Of a DNA stretch of 64,000 nucleotides, positions 23,458 to 32,806 are shown in pieces. The notes beneath the pieces were generated by a model. The model searched no databases. It saw nothing but the letters and a program-made list of their open reading frames with translations, and was not told where the DNA came from. Both the position numbers and the translations under genes were made by a program. How positions within the stretch are numbered: position 1 is the stretch's first letter; the number at the start of each line of letters is the position of its first letter. Source of the stretch: VXNE01 sp965208745 (GTDB lineage Bacteria > Pseudomonadota > Gammaproteobacteria > Pseudomonadales > Azotimanducaceae); assembly GCA_965208745.1 (NCBI GenBank), contig CBDBPN010000004.1:1612001-1676000 (forward strand). Reading direction: 5' to 3'.

Positions 23458-25886
23458 CGCAACATGCCCGCGCGGTGGTGATCGGAGGCGGTGTCGTCGG
23501 CGTCGCCACCCTCTTCCACCTCGCCCGCAAGGGCTGGGCCGACTCCGTGCTGTTCGAGCGCAAGGAACTGACCTCCGGTTCGACATGGCACGCCGCGGGC
23601 CTCTTGCCGCTCTTCAACATGAGCTACTCCGTGGGCCAGCTTCACAAGTACTCGGTGAACCTCTACCGCGACCTCGAGGCCGAGACCGGCCTTGACATCG
23701 GCCTGCGCACCGTCGGCAACATCCGTCTTGCCATGACCCGGGACCGCATGGACGAGTACCGCCAGTACGCCGGGGTCGCGCGCACCATCGGCGTCCACGT
23801 CGAGTTCCTCACGCCGCAAGACGTCCGCGAACTCTGGCCGCTGGCCGTCACCGACGGGCTGATCGGAGCCATCCGCCACCCGGACGACGGCTACATCCAG
23901 CCGGCCGAACTGACGCAGGCGCTGGCGCGGGGCGCGCGTCAGCGGGGCGCCGCCATCCACCGCCAGACCGGCGTCATCGGCATCGAGCGCACGCCGGGCG
24001 GGGAGTGGCTGGCGCGCACGGACCGGGGCGACTGGCTCGCCGAGCACGTCGTCTCGGCGACGGGCAACTTCGCGCGGCGCACCGGGGCGATGGTGGGCCT
24101 CGACATCCCCGTCCTGCCGGTCCAGCACCAGTACATCGTCACCGAGGCCCATCCCGACATCCAGGAGCGCCACCGGCAGGGACTGCCCGAGATGGGCGTC
24201 CTGCGCGAATCCGACGGATCGTGGTACATGCGGGAAGAGGCCGGCGGCCTGCTGCTCGGTCCGTACGAGCAGGGGGCGCCGGCCTGCTACCTCGACGGTC
24301 CCCACGAGGACAGCGAGTACGAACTGTTCAACGGCGACATCGACCGGCTCATGCCGCACATCGAATCCGCCATCCGCCGCGTGCCGGCCTTCGGGGAACT
24401 CGGCATCAAGCGTATCTACAACGGCGCCATCGCCTACACCCCGGACGGCAGCCCCATCGTGGGCCCCGCCTGGGACCTCCCGAACTTCTGGCTCAGCGAG
24501 GGACACAGCTTCGGCATCACGGCCGCCGCCGGCGCGGGCTGGCAACTGGCCGAGTGGATCGCGGAGGGAGAGCCCACCATCGACATGCTGGGCGTCGACC
24601 CCCGGCGGTTCGGCGACTACGCCACCGGCGCCTACCTCAAGGCGAAGAACGAAGAGGCTTACGCCAACGTCTTCACGGTGCACTACCCGGACGAGGAGCG
24701 CCCCGCCGCCCGACCCCTGCGCACGGCCCCGTGCTACGGGCGCATGCGCGAACGGGGCGCCGTGTTCGGGCAGAAGTTCGGCTGGGAGCGGCCCAACTGG
24801 TTCGCCCCGGACGGCGTGCCCCGGGAGGACCACTGGTCGTTCCGACGCAGCCGCTGGTTCGAACCGGTGGGCGCCGAGTGCCGCAACGTGCGCGACAACG
24901 TCGGCGTGCTCGACATGACGGCGTTCGGGCAGGCCCGGGTGAGCGGCCCCGGCGCGGCCGGATTCCTCGACCGGCTGGTCGCCAACCGGTTGCCGCGGCA
25001 GGGCCGGGTCGGGCTCTGCCACGCCCTCAACCGGCACGGCGGCGTGCACTCCGAGTTCACCATCCACCGGGAGGCGGCGGACCGCTTCTACCTCGTCTCC
25101 GCCGGCGCGTTCCAGCGGCTCGACCACGACTGGCTGCGGAGGCAGATGCCGGGCGACGGTTCCGTACGGTTCGACAACCTGACGGCATCCATGGGCGTGC
25201 TGGTCGTCGCGGGCCCGAAGTCACGCGAACTCCTGTCGCGCGTCTGCGACGTCGACCTCGCCAACGCGTCGTTCCGCTGGCTGACCGGCAAGGACGCCAC
25301 CGTCGGCCTGGCCCCCGCGAAGCTGCTGCGACTCAACTTCGTCGGCGAACTCGGCTGGGAGATCCACCACGAACTGGTCTACCAGAACGCGATCTTCGAC
25401 GCCCTGATGGATGCCGGGGCGGACCTCGGCGTCGCGCCCTTCGGGATACGGGCCATGGACTCGCTCCGCGTCGAGAAGTCCTACCGCATGATCGGTACGG
25501 AGCTGTCCATCGAGTACGCGGCGCTCGAGTCCGGCCTCGACCGCTTCGTGCGCTTCGAGAAGAACGACTTCATCGGGCGCGACGGCCTCGTCGCCTGGCG
25601 CGAACGCGGCTTCGCGAACGCCTTCGTGACTCTGGCCGTGGAGGGCCCGCCCGACGCCGACGCGATCGGCAACAACCCGCTCTACGTCGACGGCGAGATG
25701 GTCGGCAGGGCGACCAGCGGCAACTACGGCTTTCGGCTGGAACGGTCGCTCGCGCTCGCGATGGTCCGGCCCGAATGCGCGGCGGAGGACACCGCGGTGG
25801 AGATCGAGATCCTCGGCGAGCGCTACCCCGCGCGGGTCGTACCCGAGAGCCCCTGGGACCCCGGGAACGACCGGCTGCGGTCATGA
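23454..25886 (+). CDS. Dimethylglycine/sarcosine dehydrogenase-type flavoprotein (DAO + FAO_M + GcvT)
   Basis: An 810-residue fusion in the order FAD-binding DAO domain (RAVVIGGGVVGVATLFHLA, residues about 6-400), FAO_M linker domain, then C-terminal GcvT folate-binding domain (FLDRLVANRLPRQGRVGL to the end). The covalent-FAD histidine context SGSTWHAAG is present with His46. Enzymes of this build oxidise dimethylglycine or sarcosine (or related N-methyl amino acids), pass electrons to ETF and deliver the methyl carbon to THF as methylene-THF. The start GTG 23454 overlaps the upstream stop by four bases. The choice between dimethylglycine and sarcosine cannot be made from sequence alone. Sarcosine can also be handled by soxBDAG downstream, which favours dimethylglycine or another substrate here. 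Confidence 0.85.
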   Translation: MTQHARAVVIGGGVVGVATLFHLARKGWADSVLFERKELTSGSTWHAAGLLPLFNMSYSVGQLHKYSVNLYRDLEAETGLDIGLRTVGNIRLAMTRDRMDEYRQYAGVARTIGVHVEFLTPQDVRELWPLAVTDGLIGAIRHPDDGYIQPAELTQALARGARQRGAAIHRQTGVIGIERTPGGEWLARTDRGDWLAEHVVSATGNFARRTGAMVGLDIPVLPVQHQYIVTEAHPDIQERHRQGLPEMGVLRESDGSWYMREEAGGLLLGPYEQGAPACYLDGPHEDSEYELFNGDIDRLMPHIESAIRRVPAFGELGIKRIYNGAIAYTPDGSPIVGPAWDLPNFWLSEGHSFGITAAAGAGWQLAEWIAEGEPTIDMLGVDPRRFGDYATGAYLKAKNEEAYANVFTVHYPDEERPAARPLRTAPCYGRMRERGAVFGQKFGWERPNWFAPDGVPREDHWSFRRSRWFEPVGAECRNVRDNVGVLDMTAFGQARVSGPGAAGFLDRLVANRLPRQGRVGLCHALNRHGGVHSEFTIHREAADRFYLVSAGAFQRLDHDWLRRQMPGDGSVRFDNLTASMGVLVVAGPKSRELLSRVCDVDLANASFRWLTGKDATVGLAPAKLLRLNFVGELGWEIHHELVYQNAIFDALMDAGADLGVAPFGIRAMDSLRVEKSYRMIGTELSIEYAALESGLDRFVRFEKNDFIGRDGLVAWRERGFANAFVTLAVEGPPDADAIGNNPLYVDGEMVGRATSGNYGFRLERSLALAMVRPECAAEDTAVEIEILGERYPARVVPESPWDPGNDRLRS

Positions 25887-25893
25887 CGCAGGT

Positions 25894-26401
25894 TCAGTCC
25901 GGGGCCGGCCAGTCGCGCTCGGTGTGCGGCCCCCAGGGTTCGCGGGCGAAGACCCGTTCCACCGTCGGCACGAAACGGTCGATGGGCAGCGTGTCGTAGT
26001 CCGGGTCGAAGGAGGTCTGGTCATAGTCCGCGCAGAAGCGCACGGTCGCCTCGAACGCGGGATGCCCGCGATGACGGTCCCGGGCGTTCGGATCCCTGCC
26101 GATCTTGTCGAAGTAGTAGTTACCCCTGGAAGAAACCGTGGTGCAGCACGAGCCAGTGCGTGTGCCGCGCGACGTAGGGGCGCAGCACGGCGGCGCCGAG
26201 TTCGGAGTGGTTCTCGGGCGCCAGGTCGTCGCCGATATCGTGCAGGAGGGCGACGGCGACGACGAACTCCTCGCACTCCCCGGCCTCGAGCGCCCGGCTG
26301 GCCGTCCGCAGCGAGTGCTCGTAGCCATCGACCCGGTAGCCCGCGAGGCCGCCGCCTTCCGCCCCGATGCCCGGGATTATGCTGAAATGCCGCTGCCCCA
26401 C
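25894..26401 (-). pseudogene. HD-domain phosphohydrolase-like gene broken by a one-base insertion
   Basis: A single HD-domain protein of about 168 residues is split over two frames. The 5' frame (GTG at 26401) carries DGYEHSLRTASRALEAG, the HD motif VALLHDIGDDL, ENHSELG and HWLVLHHGFFQG, then stops at once. In the next frame the sequence continues without a break as NYYFDKIGRDPNARDRHRG, FEATVRFCADYDQTSFDPDY and so on to TERDWPAPD. Removing one C from the CCCC at 26123-26126 (one G in coding sense) restores the continuous protein. Homologous HD proteins often sit beside sarcosine oxidase and choline-degradation genes. Either the gene is freshly inactivated or the base is an assembly error in a short homopolymer. 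It is convergent with the dehydrogenase and divergent from soxB. Confidence 0.8.
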
Positions 26402-26424
26402 AACACGCTGATCCGCACCCGCTG

Positions 26425-27675
26425 ATGGAGAGATACTCGCTCCCGCGGCTTCTCGCGCACGCCGGCCGGCACCACGAAGACTGGGAACGCGCGTGGCGGA
26501 ATCCGGCGCCGAAGGACGCCTACGACACCGTCATCGTCGGCGGCGGCGGTCACGGCCTCGCGACCGCCTACTACCTCGCGAAAGAACACGGCGTCACGGA
26601 CGTCGCGGTGATCGAGCGGGGCTACCTCGGCGGCGGCAACACAGGCCGGAACACCACCATCGTGCGCTCCAACTACCTGCGCGACGCCGCAACGCGGCTA
26701 TACGACTTCGCCCTCGACCTCTGGCGCGACCTCAGCCGGGAACTCAACTTCAACGTCATGTTCAGCGCCCGCGGCGTACTCAACCTCGGGCACACCCTGC
26801 AGGACATGCGCGATATCGAACGCCGGGTGGGCGCGAACCGCCTGAACGGCGTCGACGGCGAAGTGCTGACCACCGCCGAGGTGCAGAGGCTCGTCCCGCT
26901 CATGAACTGCTCGCCCACCGCGCGCTATCCCGTCCTCGGCGCGTCCTGGCAACCACGCGGCGGCGTCGCCCGCCACGACGCGGTGGCGTGGGGGTACGCC
27001 AGGGCCGCGGACGCGCTCGGGGTCGACCTGCTGCAGCAGACCGAAGTCGTCGGCATTCGCGTCGAAGGCGGTGCGGTGACGGGTGTAGAAACCTCGCGCG
27101 GGCTTGTTCAGGCACGCAAGGTGGCCTGCGTCGTCGCGGGAAACTCCGGCGTGCTGGCCGCCATGGCCGGGCTGCGTCTTCCCATCGAGTCGCGGCCGCT
27201 GCAGGCGCTGGTTTCCGAACCGCTGAAGCCCTGTCTTGACCCGGTCGTGATGTCGGGCGCGGTGCACTGCTACATCAGCCAGTCCGCGAAGGGCGACCTC
27301 GTGATCGGCGCCGGAACCGACGCGTACAACGGCTACGGCCAACGCGGGTCCTTCCCGGTGCTCGAACATGCGGTGGCCGCGGTATGCGAACTCTTCCCGG
27401 CGTTCAGCCGGGTCCGCATGAACCGCCACTGGGGCGGCATCGTCGACCTCTGCCCCGACGCCTGTCCCATCATCGGGCCGACACCGGTCCGGGGGCTGTA
27501 CTTCAACTGCGGCTGGGGCACCGGCGGGTTCAAGTCCACCCCGGGATCCGGCTACGTGTTCGCCGACACCGTCGCGAACGAGCGTCCCCATCCCCTCGCC
27601 GCCCCGTTCGGGCTCGACCGCTTCGCGACCGGAGCGTTGGTGGACGAGCACGGCGCCGCCGCCGTGGCCCATTGA
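26425..27675 (+). CDS. soxB: Sarcosine oxidase beta subunit
   Basis: Flavoprotein subunit of heterotetrameric sarcosine oxidase, which converts sarcosine, O2 and THF to glycine, H2O2 and methylene-THF. The 416-residue product begins ERYSLPRLLAHAGRHHEDWE, has the FAD loop DTVIVGGGGHGLATAYYLA and EHGVTDVAVIERGYLGGGN, and ends with DLCPDACPIIGPTPVRGLYFN and GTGGFKSTPGSGYVFAD. The covalent-FMN histidine lies in GGVARHDAVAWGYARAA (His184). Length and all motifs fit active SoxB. The stop overlaps the soxD start (TGATG). Confidence 0.96.
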   Translation: MERYSLPRLLAHAGRHHEDWERAWRNPAPKDAYDTVIVGGGGHGLATAYYLAKEHGVTDVAVIERGYLGGGNTGRNTTIVRSNYLRDAATRLYDFALDLWRDLSRELNFNVMFSARGVLNLGHTLQDMRDIERRVGANRLNGVDGEVLTTAEVQRLVPLMNCSPTARYPVLGASWQPRGGVARHDAVAWGYARAADALGVDLLQQTEVVGIRVEGGAVTGVETSRGLVQARKVACVVAGNSGVLAAMAGLRLPIESRPLQALVSEPLKPCLDPVVMSGAVHCYISQSAKGDLVIGAGTDAYNGYGQRGSFPVLEHAVAAVCELFPAFSRVRMNRHWGGIVDLCPDACPIIGPTPVRGLYFNCGWGTGGFKSTPGSGYVFADTVANERPHPLAAPFGLDRFATGALVDEHGAAAVAH

Positions 27676-27968
27676 TGCTGCGCATCTACTGCCCCTACTG
27701 CCAGGAAGTCCGCAGCGAGGAGGAGTTCTCGTACGCGGGCGAGGCGCACATCCGCCGCCCGGAGGACCCGGGTGCGCTTTCCGACCAGGAGTGGGGCGAG
27801 TACCTCCATTTCCGCACCAACGCGCGCGGCCCGCATCGCGAGATGTGGGTCCACGCGGCGGGATGCCGACGCTACTTCAACGTCCTCCGGGACACGGTGG
27901 GCTACGAGATCCTGGAGGTTTACCCCGTTGGGACGCCGCCGCCCGACACGTCCGGGAACGACGCGTAG
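27675..27968 (+). CDS. soxD: Sarcosine oxidase delta subunit
   Basis: The small zinc-binding subunit of heterotetrameric sarcosine oxidase, 97 residues. The zinc site is complete: Cys6 and Cys9 (IYCPYCQEVR), His60 and Cys64 (WVHAAGCRRYFN). The middle has the family YLHFRTNARGPHREMWVH segment. The ATG at 27675 shares its A with the soxB stop codon. The stop is immediately followed by the soxA ATG, so the subunits are tightly coupled and probably made in equal amounts. Confidence 0.96.
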   Translation: MLRIYCPYCQEVRSEEEFSYAGEAHIRRPEDPGALSDQEWGEYLHFRTNARGPHREMWVHAAGCRRYFNVLRDTVGYEILEVYPVGTPPPDTSGNDA

Positions 27969-30929
27969 ATGCGCGCCCCGCGACGCCTTCCGGACGGCGG
28001 CCGGATCGACCGGGACCGGCCGATTCCCTTCTCCTTCAACGGCCGCGAGATGCGGGGCTTCGCCGGCGACACCCTGGCCTCGGCCCTCCTCGCCCACGGC
28101 GTGACCGCGGTCGCCCGCAGCTTCAAGTACGGACGGCCGCGCGGGATCGTCGGCCATGGCGTGGAGGAACCGAACGCCATCGTGGACGTCGGAGAGGGCG
28201 CCGGCACGATCCCGAACCTGCGCGCGACGGAGATCGAGCTGTTCTCCGGGCTCCGCGCCCGAACTAGCCGGGCCGTGTGGCAGGGCGCGGTCGGACCCCT
28301 CGCCCGCTACCTGCCGGCCGGCTTCTACTACAAGATGTTCCTGCACGCGCGCGGGTTCCGGACCTGGGAGCGGTTCCTGCGCGCGACGGCGGGTCTCGGG
28401 GACGTACCGGGCGGCGCGGACCCGGACACGTACGATCATCTCAACCACCACTGCGACGTGCTGGTGGTCGGCGCGGGTCCCGCCGGCCTGGCCGCCGCCC
28501 TCGAAGCGTGCCGCGCCGGCGCCCGCGTCATGCTCGTGGACGAGCAGCCCGAGTTCGGCGGCAGCCTGCTTGCCGAACGGGGCACCTGGGTCGCAGAGGC
28601 CGCGGCCGAACTCGAATCGTGCCCTGACACCTGCCTGTTGCGGCGGGCCACGGCCAGCGGGCTATACGACCGCAACTTCGTCACCGTCGTAGAAAGACGC
28701 GCCGTGGAAGGGCGGCCCGCCGCCGGAACGCGCGAACGCCTCTACCGCATCCGCGCCGGACAGGTGGTACTGGCAACGGGCGCGATCGAGCGGCCCCTGG
28801 TGTTCGCCAACAACGACCGGCCGGGCGTCATGCTGGCGTCGTCCGTGTACACGTACCTGCGCCGCTATGCGGTGGTCCCGGGCGAACGGCTGGTCGTGTT
28901 CACGACGAACGACCACGCCTACCGCACCGCGATCGCCTGGCAGGAGGCCGGGCGGGAGGTCGCCGCCATCGTCGACGCGCGGCCAGAGCCTTCGGGAGCG
29001 CGGGTAGGCGATGCCTTACGGGCCGGCATCGACGTGGTCGCGGGTCACGCCGTCATCGAGGCGCGCGGAAGACGCCGCGTACGGGAAGCGGTCATCGCGC
29101 CCCTCGACGGCGCGGGAGATACCCTGGCCGGCCCGTCGCGCCGCCTCGGCTGCGACGTCATCGCCTGCTCCGGCGGATGGAACCCCACGGTGCACCTGGG
29201 GTCCCAGACGGGCCGCAAGCCCGTGTGGAACGAAGACGCCGTCGCGTTTCTCCCGGCGGACCCGGGGGACGGAGCCGCCTGGGCCGGAGCGGCGGGCGGA
29301 GCGCGCACGTTGCGCGAGTGCCTGGAGACGGGGGCCGCGGCCGGCGCCGCCGCGGCCGCGCGCACCGGCCATGGCGACGGGCGCGTATCCCGCGTCGCTC
29401 CGGAAATGGCAGAGCCTTCCGAGGGCGCTGGCCGCGCGCTGTTCCTCGTACCGCACCGCCGTCCGCCGAGCCGCGCCCCAAAGCAGTTCGTCGACCTGCA
29501 GCTCGACGTGACCGCGGCCGACATCGAACTGGCGGCCCGCGAAGGGTACGAGTCCGTCGAGCACGTCAAGCGTTACACGGCCATGGGCTTCGGGACCGAA
29601 CAGGGCAAGCTCGGCAACGTGAACGGGGTCGCGATCCTCGCGCGCGCCCTCGGCCAGGACATCGCTGCCACCGGAACGACGATGTTCCGTCCCTCGTACA
29701 CGCCGGTGACATTCGGCGCGGTCGCCGGCCGCGACGTCGGCGACTTCTTCGACCCCGAGCGCCACACGGCGATGCACGGCTGGCACGAAGACCAGGGCGC
29801 CGTGTGGGAGGACGTCGGCCGCTGGAAACGTCCCCGCTACTACCCGCGCGAGGGCGAGACCATGCGCGAGGCCGTCGACCGGGAGTGTCTCGCGGCGCGG
29901 GACGGCGTCGCCATCCTCGACGCGTCGACGCTTGGCAAGATCGACATCCAGGGCGCCGACGCCGCCGTATTCCTCGACCGCGTCTATACGACGGGCTTCC
30001 GCCGGCTCGGCGTCGGCCGCTGCCGCTACGGCCTGATGCTGCACGAGGACGGCACGATCTTCGACGACGGCGTCACCGCCCGCATCGCCGAGCACCGCTA
30101 CCTGGTGCACACCACGACCGGCAACGCCGAGGCCGTCTTCGAGTGGCTCGAACTCTGGCGGCAGACCGAGTGGCTCGACCTCGATGTCTACTGCACGTCG
30201 GTCACCGACCACTGGGCCACGGCCGCCCTCGTCGGGCCGAAGTCCCGGGACGTGCTGCGCAAGGTGTGCGGCGACATCGACCTGTCCCGCGACGCGTTCC
30301 GGTTCATGGACGTGCGCGAGGGCCACGTGGCCGGCGTCCCGGCGCGCGTCTTTCGCATCAGTTTCAGCGGCGAGCTGTCCTTCGAAGTGAACGTGCCCGC
30401 CCACCGCGGGCGGCAAGTCTGGGACGCGTTGATGGACGCCGGTGACGAGTTCGGCATCACGCCCTACGGCACCGAGACCATGCACGTGCTGCGCGCGGAG
30501 AAGGGCTTCATCATCGTGGGGCAGGACACCGACGGGTCCATGACGCCGGGCGACATGGGGATGGACTGGGCCGTCCGCGCGAACAAACCCTTCGGCTTCC
30601 TCGGCGACCGCTCGCTGTCCCTGGCCGACCACCTGCGCGAGGACCGGCTGCAGTTCGTCGGGCTCGCCAGCGGCGACTCCGTGCTCCCAGAGGGCGCCCC
30701 GCTCGTGAACGCGCGCGAGTCCGCTCCGCCGGGCCCGAACCAGGGTTACGTGACCTCCAGCCACCATAGCGCGCGCCTGTCGCGCCCGATCGCCCTCGGC
30801 ATGGTGCGGGGCGGCCGGAAGCGTCTCGGGGAAACTGTCCACTGCTCCCTCGCCAACGGCAGGGGCATACCGGTCACGATCGTGGACCCCGTGTTCTACG
30901 ATCCGGAAGGGACGGCCCAGGATGTCTGA
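27969..30929 (+). CDS. soxA: Sarcosine oxidase alpha subunit
   Basis: The large subunit (986 residues). It starts with a beta-grasp ferredoxin-like segment (PIPFSFNGREMRGFAGDTLA), followed by a pyridine-nucleotide/FAD-type Rossmann domain (CDVLVVGAGPAGLAAALEA, near residue 160). The folate-binding GcvT domain occupies the last 400 residues, from about YYPREGETMREAVDREC, through GPKSRDVLRKVCGDID, to SGELSFEVNVPAHRGRQVWD. The GcvT domain produces methylene-THF from the sarcosine methyl carbon. It begins directly after the soxD stop and overlaps soxG by 8 bp. Confidence 0.96.
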   Translation: MRAPRRLPDGGRIDRDRPIPFSFNGREMRGFAGDTLASALLAHGVTAVARSFKYGRPRGIVGHGVEEPNAIVDVGEGAGTIPNLRATEIELFSGLRARTSRAVWQGAVGPLARYLPAGFYYKMFLHARGFRTWERFLRATAGLGDVPGGADPDTYDHLNHHCDVLVVGAGPAGLAAALEACRAGARVMLVDEQPEFGGSLLAERGTWVAEAAAELESCPDTCLLRRATASGLYDRNFVTVVERRAVEGRPAAGTRERLYRIRAGQVVLATGAIERPLVFANNDRPGVMLASSVYTYLRRYAVVPGERLVVFTTNDHAYRTAIAWQEAGREVAAIVDARPEPSGARVGDALRAGIDVVAGHAVIEARGRRRVREAVIAPLDGAGDTLAGPSRRLGCDVIACSGGWNPTVHLGSQTGRKPVWNEDAVAFLPADPGDGAAWAGAAGGARTLRECLETGAAAGAAAAARTGHGDGRVSRVAPEMAEPSEGAGRALFLVPHRRPPSRAPKQFVDLQLDVTAADIELAAREGYESVEHVKRYTAMGFGTEQGKLGNVNGVAILARALGQDIAATGTTMFRPSYTPVTFGAVAGRDVGDFFDPERHTAMHGWHEDQGAVWEDVGRWKRPRYYPREGETMREAVDRECLAARDGVAILDASTLGKIDIQGADAAVFLDRVYTTGFRRLGVGRCRYGLMLHEDGTIFDDGVTARIAEHRYLVHTTTGNAEAVFEWLELWRQTEWLDLDVYCTSVTDHWATAALVGPKSRDVLRKVCGDIDLSRDAFRFMDVREGHVAGVPARVFRISFSGELSFEVNVPAHRGRQVWDALMDAGDEFGITPYGTETMHVLRAEKGFIIVGQDTDGSMTPGDMGMDWAVRANKPFGFLGDRSLSLADHLREDRLQFVGLASGDSVLPEGAPLVNARESAPPGPNQGYVTSSHHSARLSRPIALGMVRGGRKRLGETVHCSLANGRGIPVTIVDPVFYDPEGTAQDV

Positions 30930-31434
30930 AGATCCCGGCGTGGTCCTGCGCGTGCCGTCCCCGCGGGGATGCCTGAACCTGCGCGGCGACCCGGGGGAGG
31001 TCGCGTTCCGCGGCGTGGAGCTGCCCGTCGAACCGTGCACCTGGCACCACGCCGGCGACACTGCCGTCTACTGGTTGGGGCCGGACGAGTGGCTGATCGT
31101 CGTGCCCGCCGGGACGGAAGCGGACCTCGAGCGGGGATTGCGCGACACCCTGACAGGGTCCTTCTCGATCGTGGAGACGAGCGGCGCGAACTGCTTCATG
31201 AACCTCTCGGGACCGACCGCAGGCCGCGTACTGCAGAAGTCGAGCCCGTACGACTTCCACCCGCGGAACTTCCCCGCCGGCCGGTGCGTACAGACGGTGT
31301 TCGCCAAGGCGACCGCCCTGGTTGCCGCCGAATCCGACGGGTCCTTCGACCTGGTCGTCCGACGCAGTTACGCCGACTACGTTCGCCTCTGGATCGAGGA
31401 CGCAGCCGAGCAGTACGGGTTCGCCCGCCGGTAG
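30922..31434 (+). CDS. soxG: Sarcosine oxidase gamma subunit
   Basis: The 170-residue gamma subunit, also GcvT-related but without a catalytic folate site. Recognisable parts are YWLGPDEWLIVVPAGTE, SGANCFMNLSGPTAGRVLQK, YDFHPRNFPAGRCVQTVFAK and RRSYADYVRLWIEDAAEQYG. It starts within the end of soxA (8-bp overlap) and closes the soxBDAG operon. It converges with the FAD oxidase gene after 4 bp. Confidence 0.95.
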   Translation: MSEDPGVVLRVPSPRGCLNLRGDPGEVAFRGVELPVEPCTWHHAGDTAVYWLGPDEWLIVVPAGTEADLERGLRDTLTGSFSIVETSGANCFMNLSGPTAGRVLQKSSPYDFHPRNFPAGRCVQTVFAKATALVAAESDGSFDLVVRRSYADYVRLWIEDAAEQYGFARR

Positions 31435-31438
31435 CCCC

Positions 31439-32806
31439 TCAGGCCAATAACTTCCCGGGGTTCATCACCCCGTTCGGGTCGAACACGCGCTTGACGCTCC
31501 GCATCAATGCGATCTCCGCCGGGGAGCGCGAGAACTCGAGGAAATCCCGCTTCAGGAGCCCCACGCCGTGCTCGGCGGAGATGCTCCCCCGACGGGCGCG
31601 CACCGCCTCGAAGAGCGCCGGGCTGATCCGGTGGCAGCGCTCGTAGAACGCGTCGATCGACTCATCGTCCGGCTTGAGGATGTTGAGATGCAGGTTCCCG
31701 TCGCCGATGTGGCCATACCAGCAGACCTCGAGGTCCGGATAGTGCTCGGCGACGATCCCGTCGATCTCGTCCAGGAACTCCGGGACGTCCGAGATGCGCA
31801 CCGACAGGTCGTTCTTGTAGGGCGTGCGGGGGGCGATGCTCTCCGAGATGCCCTCCCGCAACGTCCAGAGCGCCGCCGCCTGCGCCTCGGAACGGCTGAT
31901 GACGCCGTCCCCGACCCAGCCCGCCCCGACCGTCTCCTCGAACGTCTCGAGCGCGGCGTCCTCCCCGGCCGCGTCGAACTCGAGCAGGGCGTAGTAGGGG
32001 GCGCGGGATTCGAACGGCCGCGGCACGTCCCTGTGTGCGAGTACGTGTTGCAGGGCGGACTCGGAGAAGAACTCGAACGCCGACAGCGTGACCGCGCCCT
32101 GGAAGCTCCTGAGCACGGTCAGCATGTCCGAGATGCGCTCGACGCCCAGGACCATGACGCGCTGCGGCGGCGGCGCGTCGAGCAGCCGGATGTCCGCCTC
32201 GACCACGAACCCGAGCGTGCCTTCCGCTCCGATGAAGAGGTGTCGCAGGTCGTATCCCGTCGCGTTCTTGACGAGCCCGTTGTTGCAGTCGAGCACGTCG
32301 CCCGCCCCGGTCACGACCCTGAGCCCCGCGATCCAGTCGCGGGTGAGGCCGTAGCGGATTACCTTGATGCCGCCGGCGTTCGTCGCGACGTTCCCGCCGA
32401 TCTGGCTCGACCCGCTCGACGCGAAGTCCACCGGATAGAAGAGGCCCCGCTCCGCAGCGAATTCCTGCAGGACCCCGGTCACGACGCCGGCCTGGCAGCG
32501 GACGATCCGGTCCACCGGGTTGAAATCGAGGACGCGGTGCATGCGGTCGAAGGAGACGACCACCTCGCCGTTCGACGCCACGGCGCCACCCGAGAGGCCG
32601 GTGCGCCCGCCGGACGGTACGAGACCGAAGCCCGCCTCGTTGGCGAGGCGCGTCACCGCGACGACTTCCTCCACCGTCTCCGGGAACACCACCGCCCCCG
32701 GCGCGACCGGGAAGCTCCGGGTCCAGTCGACGCCCCAGACGCCGAGGTCGTCGCCGGACGTCCGTACCCGCTCCGGCGTGAAGATCTCTTCGAGTGCCTC
32801 TTTCAC
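31439..32806 (-). CDS. GlcD-type FAD-linked oxidase (2-hydroxyacid dehydrogenase family)
   Basis: A 455-residue flavoprotein of the FAD_binding_4 plus FAD-oxidase C family, which includes glycolate oxidase GlcD, D-lactate and D-2-hydroxyglutarate dehydrogenases. The FAD-binding motif is PSGGRTGLSGGAV with SSGSSQIGGNVATNAGGIKV, followed by GLVKNATGYDLRHLFIGAEG. The C-terminal metal and substrate region is CWYGHIGDGNLHLNIL and SAEHGVGLLKRDFLEFSRSP. The exact hydroxyacid is not determinable. GTG 32806 overlaps the stop of the alpha/beta hydrolase gene (GTGA), so the two are co-translated. The open frame runs further upstream without family similarity. Confidence 0.85.
   Translation of the reverse strand: MKEALEEIFTPERVRTSGDDLGVWGVDWTRSFPVAPGAVVFPETVEEVVAVTRLANEAGFGLVPSGGRTGLSGGAVASNGEVVVSFDRMHRVLDFNPVDRIVRCQAGVVTGVLQEFAAERGLFYPVDFASSGSSQIGGNVATNAGGIKVIRYGLTRDWIAGLRVVTGAGDVLDCNNGLVKNATGYDLRHLFIGAEGTLGFVVEADIRLLDAPPPQRVMVLGVERISDMLTVLRSFQGAVTLSAFEFFSESALQHVLAHRDVPRPFESRAPYYALLEFDAAGEDAALETFEETVGAGWVGDGVISRSEAQAAALWTLREGISESIAPRTPYKNDLSVRISDVPEFLDEIDGIVAEHYPDLEVCWYGHIGDGNLHLNILKPDDESIDAFYERCHRISPALFEAVRARRGSISAEHGVGLLKRDFLEFSRSPAEIALMRSVKRVFDPNGVMNPGKLLA

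Noticed and set aside
23067..25127. A 686-codon minus-strand open frame opposite the dimethylglycine/sarcosine dehydrogenase gene
   Set aside because: Low-complexity Val/Ala/Arg/Asp composition, no recognisable motif, and fully antisense to a gene with strong family signatures.
22621..26401. A TmpA/TmpB- or PhnY/PhnZ-like pair (2OG dioxygenase plus HD di-iron oxygenase) feeding glycine betaine or glycine into the locus
   Set aside because: The HD protein does not show the Tyr-x-x-Glu that precedes the first His in PhnZ-type oxygenases (positions 10 and 7 before His29 are not Tyr and Glu), and it is frameshifted. The 2OG-like protein is not clearly PhyH-type.
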